Shown in pieces: positions 41,298 through 49,318 of a stretch of 64,000 nucleotides of DNA (its first letter is position 1; each line of letters begins with the position of its first letter). The position numbers were made by a program, and so were the translations under genes. Source of the DNA: Clostridium porci. GTDB taxonomy: Bacteria > Bacillota > Clostridia > Lachnospirales > Lachnospiraceae. The notes under the pieces are model-generated. The model ran no database searches. It saw only the letters and a list, made by a program, of their open reading frames with translations, and was not told the origin of the DNA. The stretch is from the NCBI RefSeq assembly GCF_009696375.1, contig NZ_VUMD01000011.1:62001-126000 (forward strand). The letters run 5' to 3'.

Positions 41298-42260
41298 ATG
41301 GATGTGAATACAAAGAAACTAAAGAAGAATGCATTTCGGGTTACGAAGGAGCGGGGATTGACTGCTGCCAGAGTGAGGGTTCCGGGAGGGCACCTAGATG
41401 TGCGGTATCTGGCTGTGATCCAGGGAATTGCACAGACCTATGGCAACGGCTCCGTACATATGACGGTACGCCAAGGCTTTGAGATCCCAGGGATACGTTT
41501 TGAAGATATGGATAAGGTCAATGCGCTGCTTCAGCCTGTGATTGAGGGGATGGGCATTAATCAGACGGAGCGGGGAAAGGGGTATTCTGCTTCCGGCACC
41601 AGAAATATTTCTGCCTGTGTGGGGAACAAGGTCTGTCCCTATGCCTGCTATGATACCAGTGAGCTTGCCTTTAAGATTGAGAAAGCGGTATTTCCGGACG
41701 ATCTTCATGTAAAGGTGGCTCTTACAGGCTGCCCAAATGATTGTGCCAAGGTGAGGATGCATGATTTCGGAATTATGGGAATGACCCAGCCGGAGTACCG
41801 GCCTGAACGCTGTATTAGCTGCGGCGCCTGTGAGCGGGCTTGCAGGAAGAAATCCGCAGACGCTCTTGAGATGATAAACTACAGGATAAGAAGAAACCAT
41901 GAAACGTGTATCGGCTGCGGCGAGTGCGTGATTCAGTGTCCCACCAGGGCCTGGGTGCGCAGCGAAAAGAAGTATTACCGCCTGACCCTGCTTGGAAGAA
42001 CAGGAAAGAAGAATCCAAGGCTGGGCGAGGATTTTATCAAGTGGGCGGATGAGGAAAGTATTTTAAAGATCATTACAAATACCTACGACTATGTGCGGGA
42101 ATATATTGACCCAAAAGTGCCAGGGGGCAAGGAGCACATCGGCTATATCGTGGACAGAACCGGCTTTGAGGAGTTTAAGAAATGGGCTTTAAAGGATGTG
42201 GCCCTTCCCGAAATAGCTAAGATTCAGCATCGGATCTACTGGAGTGGAGTAAACTATTAA
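41298..42260 (+). CDS. asrC: Anaerobic sulfite reductase subunit C (siroheme)
   Basis: 320 aa catalytic subunit. Siroheme/4Fe-4S ligands appear as CPYAC and CPNDCAKVRMHDFG, and a two-cluster ferredoxin insert follows (CISCGACERACRKKS and CIGCGECVIQCPTRAW). It reduces sulfite by six electrons to sulfide. AGGAGG stands before ATG 41298. It ends 16 bp before the molybdoenzyme gene, so the two systems may share a transcript. Confidence 0.93.
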   Translation: MDVNTKKLKKNAFRVTKERGLTAARVRVPGGHLDVRYLAVIQGIAQTYGNGSVHMTVRQGFEIPGIRFEDMDKVNALLQPVIEGMGINQTERGKGYSASGTRNISACVGNKVCPYACYDTSELAFKIEKAVFPDDLHVKVALTGCPNDCAKVRMHDFGIMGMTQPEYRPERCISCGACERACRKKSADALEMINYRIRRNHETCIGCGECVIQCPTRAWVRSEKKYYRLTLLGRTGKKNPRLGEDFIKWADEESILKIITNTYDYVREYIDPKVPGGKEHIGYIVDRTGFEEFKKWALKDVALPEIAKIQHRIYWSGVNY

Positions 42261-42276
42261 TAGGAGGGACAAGAGG

Positions 42277-44442
42277 ATGAAAATTGTACAATCAACCTGC
42301 AACTACTGTGCCCTGGACTGCAATATGGATTTTTATGTGGAGAATGACAAAATCGTAAAGGTGCTCCCTACCAAGGGCTATCCTGTGAACGATGGCTTCT
42401 GCTGCATCAAGGGCCTGTCACTGGACAAGCAGCAGACAGTGGTGAAATCCTCTCCGCTGCCAAGAATCCGCCAGGCAGACGGGCAGATGAAGGAGGTTTC
42501 CTGGAAGGAGGGCTTCTCCTATGTAGCAGGGAAGCTTAAGGAGTTTCAGGCCAAATACGGACAGGAGAGCGTGGCGGGTATCAGCACAGGGCAGCTGACA
42601 ATGGAGGAATTTGCCCTTTTCGGCCATGTGATGAGAAACTACTTAAAAACCAATGTAGACGGCAACACCAGACTTTGCATGGCAACCGCTGTGGTGGCCC
42701 ATAAGCAGAGCTTCGGCTTTGACGCACCGGGATATACCTTAAATGACCTGGAGCTGTCGGATACCATCATCTTCATAGGATCGAATCCGGTGGTGGCCCA
42801 CCCTATTTTGTGGAAGCGGGTTAGGATGAACCAGAATCCTGACAAGAAGGTAATTGTCATTGATCCGAGAAAGTCAGAGACAGCCATGAACGCGGATTAC
42901 TGGTATCCGGTCAGGAGTAAGGGGGATTTGCTTCTGTTCTACATTCTGGCCAATGTGCTGATTGAGAAGGGATATATTAATCAGGAGTATATTAAGGCAC
43001 ATACGGAGAAGTTCGGGGAATTTAAGGAGTTTGTGAAGGGCTTCTCACTGGAAAGGGCCTTAAAGGATACGGGACTTTCCAAAGGACAGATTCTGGAGCT
43101 GGCAGAGCTGATTCATAACGGAAAGCGTGTCTCCTTCTGGTGGACCATGGGCGTGAATCAGGGATATGAGGCAGTGCGCACAGCCCAGGCTATTATTAAT
43201 ATCGCATTGATGACAGGAAATATTGGCCGGCCCGGAACAGGAGCCAACTCCATAACAGGACAGTGCAATGCAATGGGTTCCAGGACTTACAGCAATACAG
43301 CTGTTTTCTTTGGAGGCGGAGATTTTACAAATCCGGCTAGAAGAGAACGGATCGCTAAGGTGCTGGGAGTGGAGTCATCTATGCTTGCAGAAAAGCCAAC
43401 AGCCACCTACAACCAGATCATAGAAGGGATCAATGAGGGCAAAATCAAGGGACTGTGGCTTCTCTGTACAAACCCGCGCCACAGCTGGACGAATAATGAA
43501 ACCTTTGCCAGTGCGGTGAGGAAGCTGGAGCTGTTCGTGGTACAGGATATTTATGACACGATTGAGAGTGCGGAGGGGTGTACGGTATTCTTTCCGGTGG
43601 TGCCTGGAATCAAGAAGGAGGGTACCTATATCAACCTGGAGCGCCGGCTTTCTGCTATGCGTCCTTGCCTTAGCCGGAAGGAGAATGAGCGTTCGGACTA
43701 CGAGGTTATATTAGGCGTAGGGCGGGCGCTGGGAATGGGAGAAATGCTGAAGGGCTGGGAGACTCCTAGAGACTGTTTTGAGCTTATGAAGAAATGCTCT
43801 GAGGGCATGCCCTGTGATATTACAGGAGTTACCTGGGAAGGGCTTGAAAATTCCAGAGGCATTCAGTGGCCTTTTCGGAAAGGAGAGACGCTAAAGGAAG
43901 ATCAGAGAAGGCTTTATGAGGATGGAAATTTCTTCACTCCCAGTAAAAAGGCTCAGTTTATGTTCGAGGAGCCCAGAGAGAATCCTCTGCCTCTTACAGA
44001 GGAATATCCCTTCCTGCTTAACACTGGAAGAGGCTCTGTTGGGCAGTGGCACACTCAGTCTCGCACAAAGGAGGTTCGGTTTATAGAGGATACGGCCGCC
44101 AAGGAGGCCTATTTATTCATGCATCCTTCCGATGCTCAGAATAAGGAAATCTGTGAAAATGACAGAATTTTGGTACATTCCGTCAATGGACAGGAAGCCT
44201 GTTTTAAGGTGAGAATTTCGGAGCAGGTGAGAGCGGGAGAGCTTTATGCACCCATCCACTATGTGGAGTGCAATAAGCTGACCCCTTCCATATATGATCC
44301 GTATTCTAAGGAGCCATCCTACAAATCCACTCCTGTATGGTTTGAAAAAGGAGATGGAACCGGAGAAACGGCTTTGCAAAATGATAGAGACGGAAGGGAT
44401 GCTATGGAAAGCAAAGGAGGAAACAGGCATGTACAGGATTAA
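42277..44442 (+). CDS. Bis-MGD molybdopterin oxidoreductase (clostridial nitrate reductase/formate dehydrogenase-like)
   Basis: 721 aa DMSO-reductase family enzyme. The N-terminal 4Fe-4S site is CNYCALDC with a later Cys near residue 47. The Mo-ligand region reads NTRLCMATAVVAHKQSFG, with Cys (not Sec) and wording closer to NarB/NapA nitrate reductases than to the CHSPT form of formate dehydrogenases. With a four-cluster ferredoxin and an FAD subunit encoded next, it matches the narABC layout described in Clostridium perfringens. Formate, or a sulfur oxyanion given the asr neighbours, cannot be excluded. No Tat signal, so it is cytoplasmic. Confidence 0.8.
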   Translation: MKIVQSTCNYCALDCNMDFYVENDKIVKVLPTKGYPVNDGFCCIKGLSLDKQQTVVKSSPLPRIRQADGQMKEVSWKEGFSYVAGKLKEFQAKYGQESVAGISTGQLTMEEFALFGHVMRNYLKTNVDGNTRLCMATAVVAHKQSFGFDAPGYTLNDLELSDTIIFIGSNPVVAHPILWKRVRMNQNPDKKVIVIDPRKSETAMNADYWYPVRSKGDLLLFYILANVLIEKGYINQEYIKAHTEKFGEFKEFVKGFSLERALKDTGLSKGQILELAELIHNGKRVSFWWTMGVNQGYEAVRTAQAIINIALMTGNIGRPGTGANSITGQCNAMGSRTYSNTAVFFGGGDFTNPARRERIAKVLGVESSMLAEKPTATYNQIIEGINEGKIKGLWLLCTNPRHSWTNNETFASAVRKLELFVVQDIYDTIESAEGCTVFFPVVPGIKKEGTYINLERRLSAMRPCLSRKENERSDYEVILGVGRALGMGEMLKGWETPRDCFELMKKCSEGMPCDITGVTWEGLENSRGIQWPFRKGETLKEDQRRLYEDGNFFTPSKKAQFMFEEPRENPLPLTEEYPFLLNTGRGSVGQWHTQSRTKEVRFIEDTAAKEAYLFMHPSDAQNKEICENDRILVHSVNGQEACFKVRISEQVRAGELYAPIHYVECNKLTPSIYDPYSKEPSYKSTPVWFEKGDGTGETALQNDRDGRDAMESKGGNRHVQD

Positions 44443-44851
44443 AATTGATAGAGACCGCTGCATCGGCTGTCTGACCTGCGTTACCGCCTGCGTGGTCAGC
44501 CATGAGAGCAATGATGCCAGAAACAGAGTAGTGATTGACAGCCAGTCAAAATGTGCTCCCATATTCTGCCGCCATTGTGATAAGCCGGAATGTGTATACA
44601 CCTGCATGACAGGAGCGATGCATAAGAACCCCGATACAGGCTTTATTGAGTATGATAAGAATAAATGTGCCAGCTGCTATATGTGTATTATGGCCTGTCC
44701 CTACGGAGTGCTGAAAAGCGACCGCATGGAGCATAAGGAAATTATGAAATGCGATATGTGTGTGCACCGCACAGAGGATGGCTCTCCCAAGCCTATGTGT
44801 GTGGAGCTTTGTCCTATGCGGGCAATTACACTAGAGGAGGTGGATATATGA
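44429..44851 (+). CDS. 4Fe-4S ferredoxin subunit (CooF/NarB-like)
   Basis: 140 aa with four 4Fe-4S motifs (CIGCLTCVTAC, CRHCDKPECVYTC, CASCYMCIMACP, CDMCVHRT and a terminal CVELCP). It links the molybdoenzyme to the FAD protein. ATG 44429 follows AAAGGAGG by 8 nt, overlapping the upstream gene by 14 bp. It is a clear paralogue of the CooF-like protein at 9334, sharing CRHCDxPECV and the NPxTGxxEYD stretch. Confidence 0.9.
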   Translation: MYRIKIDRDRCIGCLTCVTACVVSHESNDARNRVVIDSQSKCAPIFCRHCDKPECVYTCMTGAMHKNPDTGFIEYDKNKCASCYMCIMACPYGVLKSDRMEHKEIMKCDMCVHRTEDGSPKPMCVELCPMRAITLEEVDI

Positions 44852-46089
44852 GATACGTGGTGATAGGAGCGTCCGCAGCAGGGGTGAACGCTGTCCGTGA
44901 GCTTAGAAGGCTTCAGCCGGATGCAAAAATCCTGCTTGTGTCAAAGGATGAAGAGATCTACTCCCGGTGTATCCTCCATCACTATATGGGGGGCATACGG
45001 ACGAAGAAGGAGCTTATGTTCGTAGAAGAGGATTTTGAAACCAGATACAAGGTGGATTGGATGCGGGGCGTTGCCTGTACAGGACTGGATGTCCATGAAA
45101 AGAGGGTATGCCTTTCCCAGGGCGCCGGCCCTTCTTATCTTTCCTATGATAAGCTTTTGCTGGCTGCTGGTTCCCGCACCTTCCTTCCTTCTGTAGAGGG
45201 TCTGCGAGAGGCCGGGGGAGTATTTGGCTTCCGCAATATGGAGGATGTGGAACAAATTGTAGAAGCGTCAGCCGCTGCCTCCCATATTGTTGTGATGGGA
45301 GGCGGCCTCACAGGAATGGACTGCGTCGCAGGCTTTCTTCACATGGGTAAAAGCTGCTCTCTGGTGGAGATGGAAGAACGGCTTCTGGCAAAGCAGCTAG
45401 ATGACAGAAGCGCCTCTGCCTATCAAAAAGCATTTGAGGAAAAAGGCGTGTCCTTCTATCTGCATACTGGGATTTCCAGAGTTTGCCGGGATGGGAAAGG
45501 AGCCGTCGCATCTCTGATTCTTACCGATGGAAGGGAGCTTCCCTGTGATTTGCTGGTGGTAACGGCAGGGGTGCGCTCAAATATAGAGTTTTTGCGGGAC
45601 ACTGGAATCGCTTGCGATAACTGCGGCTTGCTCATAGACCAGTACGGGCAGACCAATGTGCCTGATATATACGGTGCGGGGGATATTACAGGCCGTTCTC
45701 CCATCTGGCCTGCGGCTGTAAAGCAGGGAATGGTGGCAGCCTCCAATATGGCAGGGGTGAGGACCACGGAGGACGCCTTTTTTGCCAGCAAGTCCACCAT
45801 GAATTTTTTGGGAATTCCCACTATGTCTTTGGGACTTCCTGTTAAACCAGACGACAGCTATGAGGAGATATTGGAGGATAAGGGAGAGCTGTACCGTAAG
45901 GTAATCCATAAGAATGGGAGGATTTACGGCGCTATTCTCCAGGGGGATTTGTCCTACGCAGGTGTGCTGACCCAGCTGATTGCGGCGAAGATCGATGTGT
46001 CGAGGGTGAAGAAGCCTCTGTTTGAGATAGACTACTCTGATTTTTTCCATACTAAGGACAATTTTGAATTTTACTACGATGAAACATAG
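44848..46089 (+). CDS. FAD-dependent NAD(P)H oxidoreductase of the molybdoenzyme operon
   Basis: 413 aa. The FAD motif VVIGASAAGVNA is at the start, a NAD(P) motif VVMGGGLTGMD is near residue 150, and IYGAGDITG is near 275. It should exchange electrons between NAD(P)H and the ferredoxin subunit. The ATGA overlap with the ferredoxin gene is identical to that in the CODH operon, and the two proteins are paralogues along their length. Confidence 0.9.
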   Translation: MRYVVIGASAAGVNAVRELRRLQPDAKILLVSKDEEIYSRCILHHYMGGIRTKKELMFVEEDFETRYKVDWMRGVACTGLDVHEKRVCLSQGAGPSYLSYDKLLLAAGSRTFLPSVEGLREAGGVFGFRNMEDVEQIVEASAAASHIVVMGGGLTGMDCVAGFLHMGKSCSLVEMEERLLAKQLDDRSASAYQKAFEEKGVSFYLHTGISRVCRDGKGAVASLILTDGRELPCDLLVVTAGVRSNIEFLRDTGIACDNCGLLIDQYGQTNVPDIYGAGDITGRSPIWPAAVKQGMVAASNMAGVRTTEDAFFASKSTMNFLGIPTMSLGLPVKPDDSYEEILEDKGELYRKVIHKNGRIYGAILQGDLSYAGVLTQLIAAKIDVSRVKKPLFEIDYSDFFHTKDNFEFYYDET

Positions 46090-46101
46090 AGGAGACGCAA
46101 G

Positions 46102-47028
46102 ATGAAAGAGAGATTAAAAAATATGCCCATTCCTGCGGTTGCAACGATGCTGGGAGCAGCAACCTTAAGCAATATCTATCAGTCCCTGGGTTATGACTGG
46201 GTACGCCACCTTACTATGTGGGCAGCTACCGTTGTGCTGATTTGCTACATCGGAAAGCTGATTCTTTATCCTGCTGTGGTAAAAAATGAATACAAGAATA
46301 CCGTGCCTGCCAGCCTTTATGCAGCTATTACCATGGTTACTATGATACTATGCAGTTATTACAAAGACTGGTTTCCCACAGCGGCAAAATATATTCTCAT
46401 GGCAGCCGTATGCATTCACGCCTTACATATACTGGTATTCCTGTTCAATAATGTATTTCACGGAGTGAATCTGGATACCTTTGTGCCAAGCTGGTTCGTA
46501 ACCTTTAATGGCATTATGGTATCCACGGTAACAGGCGCGGCTATGCTTCCGCCGGTTATGGCTAAGGCGGTTCTGTTCTGGGGACTGGGAATTTATACTG
46601 TGACGATACCTTTTATGGTTTGGAGACTGGCATCCAGAGAGGTTAAGGCTCCTGTATATCATACTCAGGCCATTGTCCTGGCCCCATGCAGTCTGTGCCT
46701 TGCAAGCTACCTGAACCTGGCTGGGGAGCCAAATCAGGCGTTGGTATCAGTTCTGTTTATCTGCGTTCTGGCTTCTCTTTTATTTATAGTAGTGAAGCTG
46801 CCCTCTTTTTTTTCCGTTCCATTCTATCCTGGCTTTGCCGGACTTACCTTCCCTATGGCCATTGGGATCGTGGCTTCCAATAAGGCCGGCGCTTACTTTA
46901 TGGGAGCTGGCCAGGAACTGCTTGGAAATGTGATCAAGCAAATTGCAGGCTTCCAGATTTACCTTACCACAGCTATCATCGGCATGGTGCTGATGGGATT
47001 CTTAAAAATGCTGAAGGGAAGTAAATAA
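46102..47028 (+). CDS. TDT family transporter (TehA/Mae1/Ssu1 type)
   Basis: 308 aa, about ten membrane helices. It resembles the tellurite-resistance/dicarboxylate transporter family, whose members move dicarboxylates, anions through TehA-type channels, or sulfite (Ssu1). It follows the FAD gene by 12 bp, and asrABC lies upstream. Movement of sulfite or another anion linked to the respiratory enzymes is an attractive inference. Confidence 0.75.
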   Translation: MKERLKNMPIPAVATMLGAATLSNIYQSLGYDWVRHLTMWAATVVLICYIGKLILYPAVVKNEYKNTVPASLYAAITMVTMILCSYYKDWFPTAAKYILMAAVCIHALHILVFLFNNVFHGVNLDTFVPSWFVTFNGIMVSTVTGAAMLPPVMAKAVLFWGLGIYTVTIPFMVWRLASREVKAPVYHTQAIVLAPCSLCLASYLNLAGEPNQALVSVLFICVLASLLFIVVKLPSFFSVPFYPGFAGLTFPMAIGIVASNKAGAYFMGAGQELLGNVIKQIAGFQIYLTTAIIGMVLMGFLKMLKGSK

Positions 47029-47036
47029 GAGATGCT

Positions 47037-47073
47037 CAAGGCCTCCTGCCGCTTTTGCCGGCAGGGGGCCTTG
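47037..47073 (+). terminator. Strong hairpin after the respiration island
   Basis: CAAGGCC-TCCTGCCG pairs with CGGCAGG-GGGCCTTG around a short loop, more than 13 bp of GC-rich stem. No T-run follows, so termination is probable but not certain. Confidence 0.6.
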
Positions 47074-47092
47074 ATCTGTATGTAGCTTCCTC

Positions 47093-47162
47093 TTGACGAA
47101 TTTCCATTCTCTTGTTATAGTAATAGCAACAAGTGTTATATTGCTTGTAGAACAAATATAAC
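47093..47162 (+). promoter_or_regulatory. Promoter and operator-like repeats of the GntR-mcsA-mcsB-clpC operon
   Basis: TTGACG (47093-47098), 17 bp and TATAGT (47116-47121). Downstream of the -10 lie inverted repeats GTTATAT (47135-47141)/ATATAAC (47156-47162) and ACAAG/CTTGT around 47130-47149. I see no CtsR heptad repeat (GGTCAAA pairs). Confidence 0.65.
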
Positions 47163-47197
47163 TTTCAAGCGTTACAGAAACGAAAGATGGTGGAATT

Positions 47198-47608
47198 ATG
47201 GTATTAAAGATTGATTTCAACAGTGATGAAGCAATCTATATACAGCTGCGTAATCAGATTATTATGGGGATAGCAACGGATATGATACGAGAAGGAGATA
47301 CTCTGCCCTCCGTACGTCAGATGGCTGATTATATTGGTATCAATATGCATACAGTAAATAAAGCATATTCCGTACTGCGCCAGGAGGGCTTTGTAAAGCT
47401 GGATCGGCGCAGAGGCGCTGTGGTAAGCTTGAATTATGATAAAATTCAGGCCGTCAGAGAGCTGAGCCAGAATCTGGATGTAATGCTGGCCTGGGGCATA
47501 TGCAGGCATATTACCAGGGAGGAGGTTCATCAGCTGGTAGATGAGATTTTTGACAGGTATACCAGGGGATGTATGGAAACAGAAGAAAAAGAGGCAGATG
47601 AAGGATGA
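47198..47608 (+). CDS. GntR family regulator (YtrA-like) heading the clp operon
   Basis: 136 aa. The N-terminal GntR winged helix (AIYIQLRNQIIMGI, LPSVRQMADYIGINMHTVNKAYSVLRQEGF) has a short helical tail. It starts the transcription unit that continues 32 bp later with mcsA. In other Firmicutes this position is held by CtsR, which is unrelated in sequence. The repeats between promoter and start codon suggest autoregulation. Confidence 0.85.
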   Translation: MVLKIDFNSDEAIYIQLRNQIIMGIATDMIREGDTLPSVRQMADYIGINMHTVNKAYSVLRQEGFVKLDRRRGAVVSLNYDKIQAVRELSQNLDVMLAWGICRHITREEVHQLVDEIFDRYTRGCMETEEKEADEG

Positions 47609-47640
47609 CAAATTCTATTTAGTAAAAGCGGAGGATTCCT

Positions 47641-48261
47641 ATGTTATGTGAAAATTGTAAGATTCGTGAAGCCAATATCAAATACACGGAGATAATAAAC
47701 GGTATTAAGACAGAGCACAACCTTTGCTCCCGCTGTGCCAGAGAGATGGACTTTGGGCAGTATTCTGCCATTCTGGACGGTGAGTTTCCCTTAGGCAAGC
47801 TGCTGAGCGGCCTTTTGGGACTGGAGGATGACGAGGAGGAGACGGATGTAAGAGGACGTGTGGCATGTCCCACCTGCAAAACCAGCTTTGAGGACTTTGT
47901 GGAAAACAGCCGTTTTGGCTGTCCGGACTGTTACGGTGTTTTTGATCTGTTTATCAGCGACAAGATGAAGCAGCTTCAGGGGAGCGAAAGCCATAAGGGC
48001 AAGCATCCCAAATTCAGCAGCGCCTTTGAAAAGAGGCATCCTGATGCTGCCGGAGAGTCTCAAGGCAAAGAAGTGTCAGAGGGACCGTCAGGTGAGGAAG
48101 CCTGCGGCGGACAGAATTCCCAGAGGGCCCGATCCAACCGCCGGATTCGGGAGCTGGAAGGTAAGCTTAAGGAGGCGGTAGCCAGGGAAGATTATGAGGA
48201 GGCGGCTTCTTTAAGAGATCAGATTAAGGAATTGAAGAAGGAGGCCGGCATCAATGAATAA
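47641..48261 (+). CDS. mcsA: McsA, UVR-domain zinc protein
   Basis: 206 aa. An N-terminal zinc site (CENCKIR and CSRCAREM), a second Cys pair (CPTCKTSF and CPDCYG) and a C-terminal UvrB/C motif (residues about 170-203) are seen. McsA activates the arginine kinase McsB and acts in ClpC-directed protein quality control. It overlaps mcsB by 8 bp. Confidence 0.92.
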   Translation: MLCENCKIREANIKYTEIINGIKTEHNLCSRCAREMDFGQYSAILDGEFPLGKLLSGLLGLEDDEEETDVRGRVACPTCKTSFEDFVENSRFGCPDCYGVFDLFISDKMKQLQGSESHKGKHPKFSSAFEKRHPDAAGESQGKEVSEGPSGEEACGGQNSQRARSNRRIRELEGKLKEAVAREDYEEAASLRDQIKELKKEAGINE

Positions 48262-49294
48262 ATGGTTCGAGCGCATGGATAGCAAAAGTTCCAATATAGT
48301 TTACAGCCGAATCCGCCTGGCCAGAAACTGGGATGAGTACGCCTTTCCCTCCAAAATGACAAAGGTTCAATGCAAGGAGATGGTCGGACGTTTGCAGGAA
48401 GGGCTTAAGAGCATCGGAGAGCTGGATGGAAGGGAGTATCAGTACAGGCAGTTGGATACAGCTCAGGAAATGGAGAAAAGGGCTCTGAGGGAGCGGAGGA
48501 TTCTGAATCTGGCAGCTGTGAATAAAAAGGAGCCGGCAGGCCTTTTTATGTCGGAGGATGAGGGAAGCAGCCTGGTTCTTGGCGGGGACGACCATATCAG
48601 GATACAGCAGATTGGAGCGGGGCTGTGCCTGGATGAGCTTTGGCAGCAGGCAGATGCTATGGATGATTATGTGAATGAACGTTTTTCCTATGCTTTTGAT
48701 GATAAATACGGCTATCTGACCTCCTTCCCCACCAATGTCGGAACCGGCCTGAGGGCCTGTGTGGTGCTCCACCTGCCTACCTTATCCCAAGTCAGAAAGT
48801 TTCAGAGCATTGTAGGAGATATGAGCCGCTTTGGAACTGCCATCCGCGGCCTTTATGGGGAGGGAAGCGATAATTACGGCAGCCTTTACGAGATATCCAA
48901 TCAGAGGACGCTGGGACAATCTGAGAAGGAAATTGTGGAGCTGGTTACAAAGGCGGCGGCCCAGCTGAATAACCAGGAGCTGAGGGTGCGCAGCGCGTCG
49001 CTTAACACGCAGCGTCTGGAACGCGAGGATGAGGCGTATAAATCCTACGGAGTATTGAAGTATGCAAGAAAAATAGCAGAGAAGGATGCCAGAATCTTCC
49101 TTTCCCAGCTTATGGCAGGGGAGGAGGACGGCCTTTTGAAATTTGATAAGAAATGCTCCCTTTACAGTCTGATTATAGGAATCAAACCGGCCAATCTGAA
49201 TCTGTGGTTTAAACGGCCGCTGGACAAGGGAGAGCTGGACGCTGTAAGGGCCGCTTACATCAGGCAGAATCTGCCTGAGATAGCGGGAGCGTAA
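48254..49294 (+). CDS. mcsB: McsB, protein arginine kinase
   Basis: 346 aa, related to phosphagen kinases (SRIRLARNWDEYAFP, TSFPTNVGTGLRACVVLHLP, FGTAIRGLYGEGSDNYG). It phosphorylates arginines on misfolded proteins so that ClpC can capture them. The order mcsA-mcsB-clpC and the short gaps show one operon. Confidence 0.94.
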   Translation: MNKWFERMDSKSSNIVYSRIRLARNWDEYAFPSKMTKVQCKEMVGRLQEGLKSIGELDGREYQYRQLDTAQEMEKRALRERRILNLAAVNKKEPAGLFMSEDEGSSLVLGGDDHIRIQQIGAGLCLDELWQQADAMDDYVNERFSYAFDDKYGYLTSFPTNVGTGLRACVVLHLPTLSQVRKFQSIVGDMSRFGTAIRGLYGEGSDNYGSLYEISNQRTLGQSEKEIVELVTKAAAQLNNQELRVRSASLNTQRLEREDEAYKSYGVLKYARKIAEKDARIFLSQLMAGEEDGLLKFDKKCSLYSLIIGIKPANLNLWFKRPLDKGELDAVRAAYIRQNLPEIAGA

Positions 49295-49318
49295 TACTTA
49301 TAAGGAGGACAATGCAAT

